A stretch of DNA of 64,000 nt from an uncultured Flavobacteriaceae bacterium. Its GTDB lineage: Bacteria > Bacteroidota > Bacteroidia > Flavobacteriales > Flavobacteriaceae. Location: contig CANMSB010000016.1 of the NCBI GenBank assembly GCA_947500445.1, forward strand, positions 42,018-106,017. The letters are read 5' to 3'. This document shows positions 46,333 to 54,958 of the stretch, piece by piece. The number at the start of each line of letters is the position of its first letter. Within the stretch, counting starts at the first letter, position 1. A program made the translations under genes and the position numbers. The notes below the pieces were generated by a model, which was not told the DNA's origin, searched no databases, and worked only from the letters and a program-made list of their open reading frames with translations.

Positions 46333-46767
46333 ATGTTCAATCTAGTTTATCGTTCAAAAGCACGTTTAGGAATCTCCCAGGATGCCGTGCAGCAAATGTT
46401 GGAAGCCGCCAGATCCTATAACCGGTCAAATGATATTACAGGATGTTTATTGTTTTATGAGGGAACGTTTTTACAGTATCTGGAAGGGAACCAAATAAAG
46501 GTACTTCGTCTTTTCGATAAAATAAAGGAGAGCGATATGCACACCGATGTGGAAATTCTTTCCCATGGCCATATCGAAGCCCGGGAATTCCACGATTGGG
46601 AAATGGCCTTTGAAAACTTTATGGGAACCAAACATCAATTACAATACTTGTTGTTATTGGTGAGCTCCTATATAGAAAACCCCAAGAACCCCTTACAACC
46701 GAACCCTACCTCTATTAACTTCTGGCATGTTGCCAAACAATTGCTGCGCGCGAAAGCCACTTTTTAA
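46333..46767 (+). CDS. BLUF-domain blue-light photoreceptor
   Basis: The 144-residue protein is a BLUF domain plus a short tail. The flavin-site residues are present: Y6 in MFNLVYRSKA, N30 in ARSYNRSNDITG, Q48 in FLQYLEGN, and W89/M91 in REFHDWEMAF. BLUF proteins bind FAD and respond to blue light by rearranging hydrogen bonds around the Tyr-Gln pair. No output domain is attached, so it signals by protein contact. It lies 78 bp downstream of dnaE2 on the same strand, next to translesion polymerases, which hints at light-linked control of damage response; this is inference. TATCTTTA at 46298 is a weak -7-like box. Confidence 0.9.
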   Translation: MFNLVYRSKARLGISQDAVQQMLEAARSYNRSNDITGCLLFYEGTFLQYLEGNQIKVLRLFDKIKESDMHTDVEILSHGHIEAREFHDWEMAFENFMGTKHQLQYLLLLVSSYIENPKNPLQPNPTSINFWHVAKQLLRAKATF

Positions 46768-47157
46768 CCTGGAACGGTACCCGATCGTTGTATCGGCTTT
46801 GATGACTATGGACAGGCCAGGCGTTCCATTGTGCTTGAAGATGTCGTATGCGATGTAAGCATATTTTAATAAGCAATTGGTACAAAACTAAAAAGAGCCC
46901 AATCTTTATCAGATGGGCTCTTTTACGAGAACACTATATGAAAATGAAAAAATTTATTTCGTTTTTTTTACATGGTAAACATACGCCGATGTGCGCTGTT
47001 GCCAAAACAAATGATGTGAAAGCGATGATTCTTGTGGTGAGTTGTCCCTTTTTTGATGCCTGAACCGATTTCTCCTTTAAGTTTTAACAATTAAAGTAGG
47101 GGTGTTGTATACGCCATGTTCTAATTTTACGTTATACTTTTATAAGTAACCACCAAA
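46768..47157. other. Intergenic region with one terminator
   Basis: About 390 bp between the BLUF gene and the small lipoprotein gene. It holds the hairpin at 46891-46924. A 71-codon frame spanning that hairpin is not credible as a gene. Confidence 0.5.
46891..46924. terminator. Terminator hairpin after the BLUF gene
   Basis: AAAAGAGCCCA (46891-46901) pairs perfectly with TGGGCTCTTTT (46914-46924); A and T runs on both sides allow termination in either direction. Confidence 0.75.
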
Positions 47158-47538
47158 ATGAAACGAATAGGCATCATAGTAGCACTGATTGCTTGTCTTG
47201 CGTCATGTTCCAAGGACAACGATGATGTGGTCAATGTAGAGTTGGAAGGGCAATGGGCGCTCGCCGATGTCAGCTGCTTCTGTTTTTTTCCGGACGATAT
47301 CGAATTCAGCAACCACAAACTGGCTTTCGAGGGAAGTACCCTGATCGTTACCAATGAGGGGCCGTATCAGTTTTTAATTGGAGCGGGAGGCAATTATACC
47401 GTTAACGGTAATTTGATTACCCTTTCCAATGACGAGGAATACCGTTACTCTATAGACGGCGATGTGCTTACATTGGTTTCCGAGGACGATCCCTTGTTGT
47501 CCGATGATGAAATTACGCTGACCTACGACCGCAATTAA
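47158..47538 (+). CDS. Small lipocalin-like lipoprotein
   Basis: The 126-residue product has a lipoprotein signal with lipobox LASC followed by SKDNDD, an acidic outer-membrane export type. The mature part starts ELEGQWALADVSC and continues with alternating strands (HKLAFEGSTLIVTNEG, NYTVNGNLITLSNDEEYRYSIDGDVLTLVSEDD), the pattern of the small lipocalin-like domains common in Bacteroidota. Function is unknown. Its stop codon overlaps the convergent trehalase stop by four bases. Confidence 0.7.
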   Translation: MKRIGIIVALIACLASCSKDNDDVVNVELEGQWALADVSCFCFFPDDIEFSNHKLAFEGSTLIVTNEGPYQFLIGAGGNYTVNGNLITLSNDEEYRYSIDGDVLTLVSEDDPLLSDDEITLTYDRN

Positions 47539-49142
47539 TCTTCTGCGATTTGCGCCTTTAGCGCCAAATAAACACCGTTGCTCCATCCAAAACCATCTTG
47601 TACCGGATATTCTCCGCCACCGGCTTTGAGTGCCATGTCCTCTACATTATATTTTTCTACGAACTTTCCGGTATTGCGGTACACCTTTTCATTAAGGGTC
47701 ACCCATCGTTCGGCAATGGTCGTTGCCAGTTCCTGATGGCCATAATTTTTTAAACCGATAACCGTCATCCATTGTAATGGTGCCCAACCGTTGGGTGCAT
47801 CCCACTGTTCGCCGGTAGAGTTCAAGGTAGTGGTTACTCCGCCTGGCTTTAGAAAATGTATTTTAATGTAGTCGGCGATGGCGTCAGCCTGTTCTTGAGA
47901 AGCCATTTTAAAGAACAACGGATATACCATGGCCAAGGATTTAACCCCTGTCCTTTTTTGCTGTACCCAGTTGAAGTCCTCATATACGCCGTCTTCAGCG
48001 TTCCAGCAATAGTTTTCCAAGAAAACGACCCTATCGCTCATTCGCTTTTTTAGCGTGGTAATATAAGCGCTATCGTCTGCATAACACTTCAGCAGCACCT
48101 CTTCCAGTCCGTAAAGCAATGCGTTAAGGTCGACGGGAATGATGTCCGTGGTTTCTATGGTCTCTATGGAGGCTTTATCCCCGAACCATCGTGAGGAATA
48201 ATCCCAGCCCGAAGCCGCGCCAGATCTTAGGTCGCGATACATTTTTTTACCGCCGTTCACTTTTTCGATCTGTAAAAAATCTTCTCGATACGATTCCTGT
48301 CGCGGTCCGTCACCGGTATCATAATAGCGGTTCATGATACCTCGGGGTGTGGGGACACAGTGCTTTACGGGCTTATCCGCAGTCTGACTTCCGGCCATCC
48401 AAAAGGCGTATTCCTTTTTTAAGGCTTCCCGGTATGTCGTATAAACGGAATCGCCTTGATGCGCGGCAAGCAACTTTACCATTTCCGAAAAAAAAGGAGG
48501 TTGGGAGCGGGTGGTGTAGTAGGTCCTATTTCCGTTGGGAATATGGCCTACCGTTTCGATCAGATGCGCAAAATTGTCCAACATGTCCGTAATCAGGTCG
48601 AACGCATTACTTTCTACCAGTCCCAGCATGGTAAAATAACTGTCCCAGTAATATACTTCGCGGAAGCGGCCTCCCGGAACTACATAGGGGTTGGGCAACG
48701 GAATTAGGGAGCTCCCTTCGCGAACGCTGTCGGAGGCCCGCTGCAATACTGGCCAAAGCGCATTTACGTGTTCAACGGCCGATCGCTCCGGATCGTACTT
48801 AAAATCGGAGGATATGGAAGGGGGCATATCAAAATGTGCTTCCACAAACCGTTTAAGGTCGAAATCCGCTCGGTCTTTTTGTTGCCGATAATTGGAACGT
48901 ATTTTTTCATAGGGGAATTTTGCGGTGCAATCTACAAAGGTTTTGCTATCGGGAAAGATTTCTCCCAATTGTACGGCAGTGAACAGATCGCCCAAAAGTA
49001 CGTCGGGGGTGGTGAAATCCGGTTTCGCCACTTCTGCGTTTTGCGGTACGGGAATTTCCTTGGGCGGTGTTTTGGTGTTATCGTTTTTACACGAGCTAAG
49101 GCAAACAAACAGAAACACAAATACATATTTCATATACGGCAT
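47535..49142 (-). CDS. treA: Trehalase (GH37), lipoprotein
   Basis: This 535-residue protein hydrolyses trehalose to two glucose. Both GH37 signatures are visible: PGGRFREVYYWDSYFT near residue 160 and QWDAPNGWAPLQWM near residue 460, plus GGGEYPVQDGFGWSNGVYL at the end. A second ATG at 49133 leads directly into a lipoprotein signal (MKYVFVFLFVCLSSCKN), so the enzyme is anchored in the envelope, probably facing the periplasm. No trehalose transporter or phosphorylase is next to it. Confidence 0.93.
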   Translation of the reverse strand: MPYMKYVFVFLFVCLSSCKNDNTKTPPKEIPVPQNAEVAKPDFTTPDVLLGDLFTAVQLGEIFPDSKTFVDCTAKFPYEKIRSNYRQQKDRADFDLKRFVEAHFDMPPSISSDFKYDPERSAVEHVNALWPVLQRASDSVREGSSLIPLPNPYVVPGGRFREVYYWDSYFTMLGLVESNAFDLITDMLDNFAHLIETVGHIPNGNRTYYTTRSQPPFFSEMVKLLAAHQGDSVYTTYREALKKEYAFWMAGSQTADKPVKHCVPTPRGIMNRYYDTGDGPRQESYREDFLQIEKVNGGKKMYRDLRSGAASGWDYSSRWFGDKASIETIETTDIIPVDLNALLYGLEEVLLKCYADDSAYITTLKKRMSDRVVFLENYCWNAEDGVYEDFNWVQQKRTGVKSLAMVYPLFFKMASQEQADAIADYIKIHFLKPGGVTTTLNSTGEQWDAPNGWAPLQWMTVIGLKNYGHQELATTIAERWVTLNEKVYRNTGKFVEKYNVEDMALKAGGGEYPVQDGFGWSNGVYLALKAQIAED

Positions 49143-49324
49143 ACTATGATTATAATCCCTAGAAAGGTATTGATTTTTATGGTTCGGTCATAACCGGGAA
49201 TACGCAAAGTAAGGTACAAGCGCGTGCAAAGCTGTTTCTGAAAAAAAATGACAGGTTCTACTGCTCTTTTTGGCAGTTGTTTTTGAAACTTTTGGAGCGC
49301 TCGTTTTCCGTTACGTCAGAATAC

Positions 49325-50503
49325 TCATTTGAACGCTTGGTGCCCGGTAATATCGGCACCGGTAATCAATAGATGAATGTCGTGGGTGCCTTCGTACGTA
49401 ACCACACTTTCCAAGTTCATCATGTGGCGCATAATACTATACTCGCCGGTAATGCCCATTCCTCCCAGTATCTGACGGGATTCTCGGGCAATGTTCAGCG
49501 CCATGGCCACATTGTTGCGCTTGGCCATAGAAATTTGCGCGGTCGATGCTTTTCCTTCGTTTTTTAGTTGCCCCAAACGGAAGGCCAACAATTGGGCCTT
49601 TGTAATTTCGGTAATCATTTCGGCCAACTTTTTTTGTTGTAGCTGAAAGGCCGCTATGGGTTTGCCGAACTGTACCCGTTCTTGGGCGTAGCGCAGTGCC
49701 GTATCATAACAGTCCATGGCCGCACCAATGGCGCCCCAAGCAATTCCGTAGCGTGCGGAGTCCAAACAGCCGAGTGGAGCGCCCAATCCATTTTTTTTGG
49801 GGAGCAGGTTTTCTTTTGGTACTTTTACGTTATCGAACAACAGTTCTCCCGTGGCCGATGCCCGTAGCGACCATTTGTTATGTGTTTCCGGTGTGGAAAA
49901 GCCTTCCATGCCCCGTTCAACGATCAAACCGTGTATGCGCCCTTCCTCATTTTTGGCCCATACGACCGCCACATCACAAAATGGTGCGTTCGATATCCAT
50001 AGTTTGGCACCGTTCAAAAGATAGTGGTCGCCCTTGTCCTTAAAATTGGTGGTCATGCCTCCCGGGTTCGATCCATGGTCGGGTTCCGTTAGTCCAAAGG
50101 ATCCCATCCATTCGCCGGAAGCTAGTTTGGGAAGGTATTTTTGGCGTTGTTCTTCGTTGCCATAGGTGTAGATTGGGTACATGACCAATGACGACTGTAC
50201 GGAGGCGGTGGAACGCACGCCGCTATCGCCACGCTCGATCTCTTGCATGATTAGGCCGTAACTGATCTGATCCAGGCCTGCTCCACCATAGGTTTCGGGA
50301 ATATATGGTCCAAAAGCACCTATTTCCGCCAAACCGCTTACGATCTGCTTTGGAAACTCCGCTTTTTGGGCATACGCTTCTATGATAGGGGAAACGTCCC
50401 GCTTCACCCATTGTCGCGCAGCATCGCGGACAAGGAGGTGCTCCTCGCTCAATAAATCGTCTAAAAGATAGTAATCCGGAGATTCGAAGAGGTCTTGTTT
50501 CAT
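49325..50503 (-). CDS. gcdH: Acyl-CoA dehydrogenase, glutaryl-CoA dehydrogenase type
   Basis: The 392-residue flavoenzyme has the full acyl-CoA dehydrogenase outline: FGLTEPDHGSNPGGM (flavin/substrate loop), LLNGAKLWISNAPFCDVAVVWAK, and the C-terminal GGMGITGEYSIMRHMMNLESVVTYEGTHDIHLLI. The catalytic Glu lies in VTYEGTHD, and the RHMMNLE...YEGTHDIH pattern with ITGHQAF is that of glutaryl-CoA dehydrogenases, which oxidise and decarboxylate glutaryl-CoA to crotonyl-CoA in lysine and tryptophan breakdown. It appears monocistronic. Confidence 0.9.
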   Translation of the reverse strand: MKQDLFESPDYYLLDDLLSEEHLLVRDAARQWVKRDVSPIIEAYAQKAEFPKQIVSGLAEIGAFGPYIPETYGGAGLDQISYGLIMQEIERGDSGVRSTASVQSSLVMYPIYTYGNEEQRQKYLPKLASGEWMGSFGLTEPDHGSNPGGMTTNFKDKGDHYLLNGAKLWISNAPFCDVAVVWAKNEEGRIHGLIVERGMEGFSTPETHNKWSLRASATGELLFDNVKVPKENLLPKKNGLGAPLGCLDSARYGIAWGAIGAAMDCYDTALRYAQERVQFGKPIAAFQLQQKKLAEMITEITKAQLLAFRLGQLKNEGKASTAQISMAKRNNVAMALNIARESRQILGGMGITGEYSIMRHMMNLESVVTYEGTHDIHLLITGADITGHQAFK

Positions 50504-50557
50504 GCCAATTTTTTATCAAAGATAAATAGAAAAATATAACAGTATATCGCAGTAAAG

Positions 50558-51268
50558 TTACATTTTTAAATAAAAGTCTTTAGTCAGTTCTTGGTATGCT
50601 AACGTATACTCGTGCCGCTTTATTTCAATGGTCAGTTCGGTTTCGGTAGGGGTGCTTTCGGATTTGGTGAATTCGATAAGACTGCGTTTTAATTTGGTAG
50701 TAGGGTTTCCCCTTACCCTCATAATGCGTTTTGGAAAAAGACGGTGGGATGCCGCCAAAGCGATGAACTTTTTTTCTTCCGCGTATGGCAGTATCGTTGC
50801 AAAAGCTCCCTTGGGCGCAAGGAGTTCCCCAACTGCTTCCAGTAGTTCCCCGAACGGTAGATAGGCGGTCTGCCTGGCCCGGTTCCTGGCCGTTTTTTCG
50901 TTTTCCGTGGTTTCGGAATAAAACGGAGGGTTCGATACGATTAGGTCGTATTGGTCCTCCATTTCCGCAACAAACTCGTCCAGGCCCGCGTGATAACAGA
51001 ACAAGCGATCGGCCCATGGCGAGGCCTCAAAGTTTTCTACGCACTGTTCATAGGCATTTTCTTCTATTTCAATGGCCTCAATGTTTTCGGCCGTACTGCG
51101 TTGGGCGAGCATAAGGGAAATAAGTCCCGTGCCAGCGCCGATATCCAGTATGTTGAGCGGGTTTTGGGTTACCGTCGCCCAGGCGCCCAGTAAAACCCCG
51201 TCCGTACCTACTTTCATGGCACAGCGCTCTTGTTGTATGCTAAATTGTTTGAAGACGAATGGTTTCAT
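50558..51268 (-). CDS. trmN6: tRNA1(Val) (adenine37-N6)-methyltransferase
   Basis: This 236-residue Rossmann-fold methyltransferase starts FKQFSIQQERCAMKVGTDGVLLGAW, a hallmark of the TrmN6/YfiC group. It has the SAM motif ILDIGAGTGLISLMLAQR and the N6-adenine catalytic motif SNPPFYS. It would modify A37 of tRNA1(Val). The length fits the family. Confidence 0.88.
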   Translation of the reverse strand: MKPFVFKQFSIQQERCAMKVGTDGVLLGAWATVTQNPLNILDIGAGTGLISLMLAQRSTAENIEAIEIEENAYEQCVENFEASPWADRLFCYHAGLDEFVAEMEDQYDLIVSNPPFYSETTENEKTARNRARQTAYLPFGELLEAVGELLAPKGAFATILPYAEEKKFIALAASHRLFPKRIMRVRGNPTTKLKRSLIEFTKSESTPTETELTIEIKRHEYTLAYQELTKDFYLKM

Positions 51269-51308
51269 GGAAAAGTGCTACGATAGTTTTTGTTAGCCCA
51301 GGACGATT

Positions 51309-51333
51309 TACCATTTCAACGTTAAAATAGTAT
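51309..51333 (-). repeat. 25-nt 3'-flanking element, copy 2
   Basis: It matches 31589-31613 at 22 of 25 positions and again abuts the stop codon of a minus-strand gene. In another minus-strand frame it reads ILTLKW and then a stop. Confidence 0.5.
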
Positions 51334-52772
51334 CATTTTTCTGCTACGATGCCCGGGGCACGTGTTTCGGATCCTTCCGTTCCGGTAAGCGAATCCCCGA
51401 GCCGGGAACGCATGGTATCGGCAAGGGTCTTTATTTTCGCTACGATTTTGGGGTATTCTTTTGCCACATTGGTAGTTTCACTCGGGTCTATAGTTACATC
51501 GTACAATTCAATTTCCGAAAGGTCTATCATTTTGTACTTTCCCGGAATGCCATCTTTTCCAGGTGCTTGTCCGTCCATGGTTCTATAGGTGTGGGGAAAA
51601 TACAATTTCCATTTTCCGTACCGTACCCCGAACAGTTCGTTAACCCGGTAGTAAAAGAAATATGCCTCTTGTGCGCTTTTGCGTTGTTGTCCTTTTAGAA
51701 TACTCCAAACACTTTTCCCGTCGATAATCTTTTGGGGTAATTCGGCATCGACGATTTCTGCGATGGTCGGTAAAAGGTCGATGGCCATTACGGGTACATC
51801 AATTACCGTTCCTTCGGGTAGTTGCCCCGGATACCGCATGATAAAGGGTTCGCGTTGTCCTCCTTCCCAGGCGGTGCCCTTTCCTTCCCGGAAGGGTAAA
51901 GCGCTTCCGGCATGGTTCCCATAGGCAAGCCAAGGTCCGTTGTCGGAGGTAAAGATGACAATGGTATTTTCTTCAAGGCCGTTTTTTCTCAAAGCGTTCA
52001 GAATTTCACCTACGGACCAGTCAATTTCCATAATAACGTCGCCATAGCGTCCCCGATCGGATTTTCCTTTGAACTTGTCGGAAACAAAAAGGGGAACGTG
52101 GGGTTGCGGGTGCGGCACGTACAGGAAAAAGGGATGTGCTTTGTTGCGGTCAATAAAATCGACGCTATGTTCGGTAATGAGCGTGGTCAGGTGTGTTTGG
52201 TTGGTTAACGTGTCGATGACCTTCTCATTTTTGAACAGTGGAAGCGGGTCAAAGTCGAAAACGGAACCTTGTTGGGGATGCAAGGGCCACATATCGTTGG
52301 AATAGGGTATTCCGATCCATTCGTCAAAACCGTTTTTCGTCGGTAGAAAATCCGGATGGTCGCCAAGATGCCATTTGCCAAATATTCCGGTACGGTATCC
52401 TTTTTGTTTTAGCATTTCGGCCAAGGTGGTTTCATCCGGGTGGATTCCCTTGTTACTATTGGGCATCATAGCACTATGTATGCCGATGCGATTGGGATAA
52501 CATCCGGTAAGGATTCCCGCCCGGGATGCCGAACATACCGCTTGTGCCGCGTAATAGCTGGTCAGCTTTATTCCGTCCGCGGCCATTTGATCTAGGTTTG
52601 GGGTAGCAATGTCCTGGGCGCCAAAAACCCCAACGTCCCGATATCCTTGGTCATCGGTAAAGATCAATACAATGTTGGGCGGACGCTCCGAAGCCTTAGT
52701 CCCAAGGTTTTGCTGTTGCGCCTTGCACACAACGAAGAAGAGGAAAGCAAAAAACAATATGGTGTTGCGCAT
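51333..52772 (-). CDS. Secreted sulfatase (S1 family, formylglycine type)
   Basis: The 479-residue product has a signal peptide ending near VVCKAQ (a lipobox-like cysteine is possible). The formylglycine motif is C80-S-A-S-R84 in VCSASRAGILTG; metal ligands D40/D41 lie in VLIFTDDQGY, with a late TSDNGPWLAYG. Such enzymes remove sulfate esters from glycans or small substrates in the periplasm after activation by a formylglycine-generating enzyme, which is not in the window. It may serve the same sulfated algal glycans as the fucosidase-like genes, although it is not adjacent to them. Confidence 0.92.
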   Translation of the reverse strand: MRNTILFFAFLFFVVCKAQQQNLGTKASERPPNIVLIFTDDQGYRDVGVFGAQDIATPNLDQMAADGIKLTSYYAAQAVCSASRAGILTGCYPNRIGIHSAMMPNSNKGIHPDETTLAEMLKQKGYRTGIFGKWHLGDHPDFLPTKNGFDEWIGIPYSNDMWPLHPQQGSVFDFDPLPLFKNEKVIDTLTNQTHLTTLITEHSVDFIDRNKAHPFFLYVPHPQPHVPLFVSDKFKGKSDRGRYGDVIMEIDWSVGEILNALRKNGLEENTIVIFTSDNGPWLAYGNHAGSALPFREGKGTAWEGGQREPFIMRYPGQLPEGTVIDVPVMAIDLLPTIAEIVDAELPQKIIDGKSVWSILKGQQRKSAQEAYFFYYRVNELFGVRYGKWKLYFPHTYRTMDGQAPGKDGIPGKYKMIDLSEIELYDVTIDPSETTNVAKEYPKIVAKIKTLADTMRSRLGDSLTGTEGSETRAPGIVAEK

Positions 52773-52962
52773 GGATGTTCGATTGGTTACCCGGTAAAAA
52801 TTCTGTGTTCTAAAGATAATAGAAAGCCGAACGATAAAAAAAGGGTTGTTTTACGGAACATGCTGCAAGTTCCTTTTTCAGGCATTTTTCAATTAATCAA
52901 TACGTTCCGTACGCGTGTTGTGTTACGCGTGGATTCAAAGGCCGATGGAAACAGATTTTGAT

Positions 52963-53490
52963 CTATTCGAGATAAAGGGCCACCAACCCCTCAGGGGTCG
53001 TTACCCGTATGGTCTTTTCCTGGCGATCTACCATAACGATAATGGCATCGGTTATGGGTACGAGCAATTGTTTTCCGTCTTTTTCTATTTCGAACAGAGC
53101 TTGTGAAGTAGTGTCGTTCACACCGGTAATGGTACCAATGTTTCCATGTTCGGTGTCGGTCACCGTAAAGCCGATCACCTCATGAAAATAGAATTTGTTT
53201 CCTTCTAAGGCTGGGAGAAAGGAAAGTGGGAGAAAAAGCTCGCTTCCCATTATCCTGTCGGCATCGTCCTCGTTTTGAATCTCCTCAAAATCGATACGGA
53301 GCAGGGCCGATTTGTGTAGCCGGCATCGTTTAATAAAAAATGGAACCAGATTGTTTCGTACTGAAACAAAAACCGATTCCATTTCTTCATATGCTTCGGG
53401 GTCGTCGGTATCCAATTTCACGAGTACCTCACCCTTATAACTAAACTTCGAAACGATTTTACCGAGATAGAAGCAATCTTCTTTTCGCAT
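52963..53490 (-). CDS. rimM: Ribosome maturation factor RimM
   Basis: The 175-residue protein has the RimM N-terminal barrel (FYLGKIVSKFSYKGEVLVKLDTDDPEAYEEMESVFV) and the C-terminal PRC barrel (FYFHEVIGFTVTDTEHGNIGTITGVND ... QLLVPITDAIIVMVDRQEKTI). It helps 30S maturation by binding S19. It lies 14 bp after rpsP on the same strand, the usual ribosomal pairing. Confidence 0.95.
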   Translation of the reverse strand: MRKEDCFYLGKIVSKFSYKGEVLVKLDTDDPEAYEEMESVFVSVRNNLVPFFIKRCRLHKSALLRIDFEEIQNEDDADRIMGSELFLPLSFLPALEGNKFYFHEVIGFTVTDTEHGNIGTITGVNDTTSQALFEIEKDGKQLLVPITDAIIVMVDRQEKTIRVTTPEGLVALYLE

Positions 53491-53504
53491 CGTTTCAAAC
53501 GTAT

Positions 53505-54071
53505 TTATTCCTCTTCGCTGGAAGCTTCAACGTTATCCGCTGGTGCTTCCTCGGTTGCCGGTACCGCTTCTTCAACAACAATGTCGGTCGCTTCGGCTAC
53601 TGCTTCTTCGGCGAGTGCTTCTTCTCCAACGGCCGCCAAAGCGCGCTTGTCGCTAACTTCCTTTTCAGCTTTCAACGCAGCAGCTCGCGCTTCTTGCTTG
53701 GCTTGGTCCAAACCACCTACTTTTGAAGCGATTCGGCCTTCTTTCTCTTCCAACCAGGCGTTAAACTTCTCTTCGGCTTCCTCAGCGGTAAAAGCGCCTT
53801 TTTTAACCCCGCCCAACAAGTGCTTTTTCATCATCACCCCTTTGTACGACAAAATGTTTCTGGCGGTATCGGTAGGCTGCGCTCCATTGTGCAACCACTG
53901 TACGGAACTGTCTACGTTAAGTTCTATTGTAGCTGGATTGGTGTTTGGGTTGTAGATTCCCAACTTTTCCAAGAATTTCCCATCTCTTTTTGAACGACTG
54001 TCCGCCGCAACGATCCAGTAAAATGGTTTTCCTTTTTTTCCGTGTCGCTGTAATCTAATCTTAACTGGCAT
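53505..54071 (-). CDS. rpsP: 30S ribosomal protein S16 with long C-terminal extension
   Basis: Residues 1-80 are typical S16 ([24 protein letters not shown]...[13 protein letters not shown]). Beyond that the 188-residue protein has an Ala/Glu-rich tail to a terminal EASSEEE. Bacterial S16 is usually 80-90 residues; extended forms occur in Bacteroidota. It leads the rpsP-rimM operon from a well-formed promoter at 54144-54174, and a small GGGT/ACCC hairpin (54089-54101) lies in the leader. Confidence 0.95.
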   Translation of the reverse strand: MPVKIRLQRHGKKGKPFYWIVAADSRSKRDGKFLEKLGIYNPNTNPATIELNVDSSVQWLHNGAQPTDTARNILSYKGVMMKKHLLGGVKKGAFTAEEAEEKFNAWLEEKEGRIASKVGGLDQAKQEARAAALKAEKEVSDKRALAAVGEEALAEEAVAEATDIVVEEAVPATEEAPADNVEASSEEE

Positions 54072-54143
54072 ATCACATTAATTTTGTAGGGTGCCCGACC
54101 CTCGATTATTAATTCTAAACATTCGCTTTTCTTTAAGCGGATG

Positions 54144-54174
54144 CAAATATAGTATTTCTATTTCGATGTTACAA
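54144..54174 (-). promoter_or_regulatory. Bacteroidota-type promoter of rpsP-rimM
   Basis: On the minus strand, TTG (54174-54172) is followed after 20 nt by TATATTTG (54151-54144), matching the TTG / TAnnTTTG consensus. The -7 box is 73 bp before the rpsP start. Confidence 0.65.
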
Positions 54175-54356
54175 TCCATCAGTTCATTTAAATAATGCGG
54201 AGTAGGATATTAATTTTTTTAACATTTGTCGCACAGGACGTTAAGTTTATTATAAACCCCCCGTATTTATTAGGTTTTTCGTGGTTTTATTGTATATTAA
54301 AAGTGGTTGTCATTGATAAACAATGACCGTTATTAACTTAAATGATAAGAGATAAA

Positions 54357-54812
54357 ATGAAGTATTCTGAGAAAGTTTCAAACAAGTTGAACAATTTATT
54401 GGAGAAAGCCTACGATGCCGAAAAAGGTTATCGATTGGCGCAGGACAACGTAACCAACCCTGCGTTAAAGGATTTTTTCGGCGACCGAGTGCGACAGCGT
54501 TATAATTTTGGGCATGAACTGAAGACCGAAATTGGAAGTTTTGGACAGTTGGCAGAACGGGACGGCAGTATAAAAGGGGATTTGCATAGAACGTGGATGA
54601 ATTTGACCGCAACACTATCCACCAATGAAGAAGAGCAAATGTTGGAAGAAGTAGTGCGCGGTGAAAAAGCCACGATGGAGGCATATGAGGAAATATTACG
54701 GGAAGATGCCCTCCTATTACCAAAATCAACGGAACGTTTGTTGATCAAACAGCGGGACGCCATACAGGCCGGCTTGGAAAAAGCAAAACGATTTGAAAGC
54801 TTGGTCTCCTAG
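54357..54812 (+). CDS. DUF2383 / PA2169-like four-helix protein
   Basis: I prefer the ATG at 54357 (MKYSEKVSNKLNNLLEKAYDAEKGY); an in-frame ATG at 54342 exists. The 151-residue all-helical protein matches the ferritin-like PA2169 group (NLLEKAYDAEKGYRLAQDN, DFFGDRVRQRYNFGHELKTEI, GDLHRTWMNLTATLSTNEEEQMLEEVVRGEKATMEAYEEIL). The function is unknown; members are often stress-induced. It is monocistronic, with a clear terminator 26 bp downstream. Confidence 0.85.
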   Translation: MKYSEKVSNKLNNLLEKAYDAEKGYRLAQDNVTNPALKDFFGDRVRQRYNFGHELKTEIGSFGQLAERDGSIKGDLHRTWMNLTATLSTNEEEQMLEEVVRGEKATMEAYEEILREDALLLPKSTERLLIKQRDAIQAGLEKAKRFESLVS

Positions 54813-54837
54813 GGAATTACACGCAAGCAATACTACA

Positions 54838-54867
54838 AAAAACCGAATGCACCGCATTCGGTTTTTT
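54838..54867 (+). terminator. Rho-independent terminator after the DUF2383 gene
   Basis: Bases 54838-54850 pair perfectly with 54854-54866 around an ACC loop and run into a T tract. Confidence 0.9.
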
Positions 54868-54958
54868 GCGTTGATAACTCTTCACAACTCTTCTTTTGAA
54901 AAGGGGGGCGTTTGTTTACTTTTAAGGGCTTCTTTTTTCAGCAACAAAACCGACTCGG

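Noticed and set aside
46848..47063. 71-codon + strand frame after the BLUF gene
   Set aside because: It runs through a terminator hairpin and has no family features or plausible start signal.
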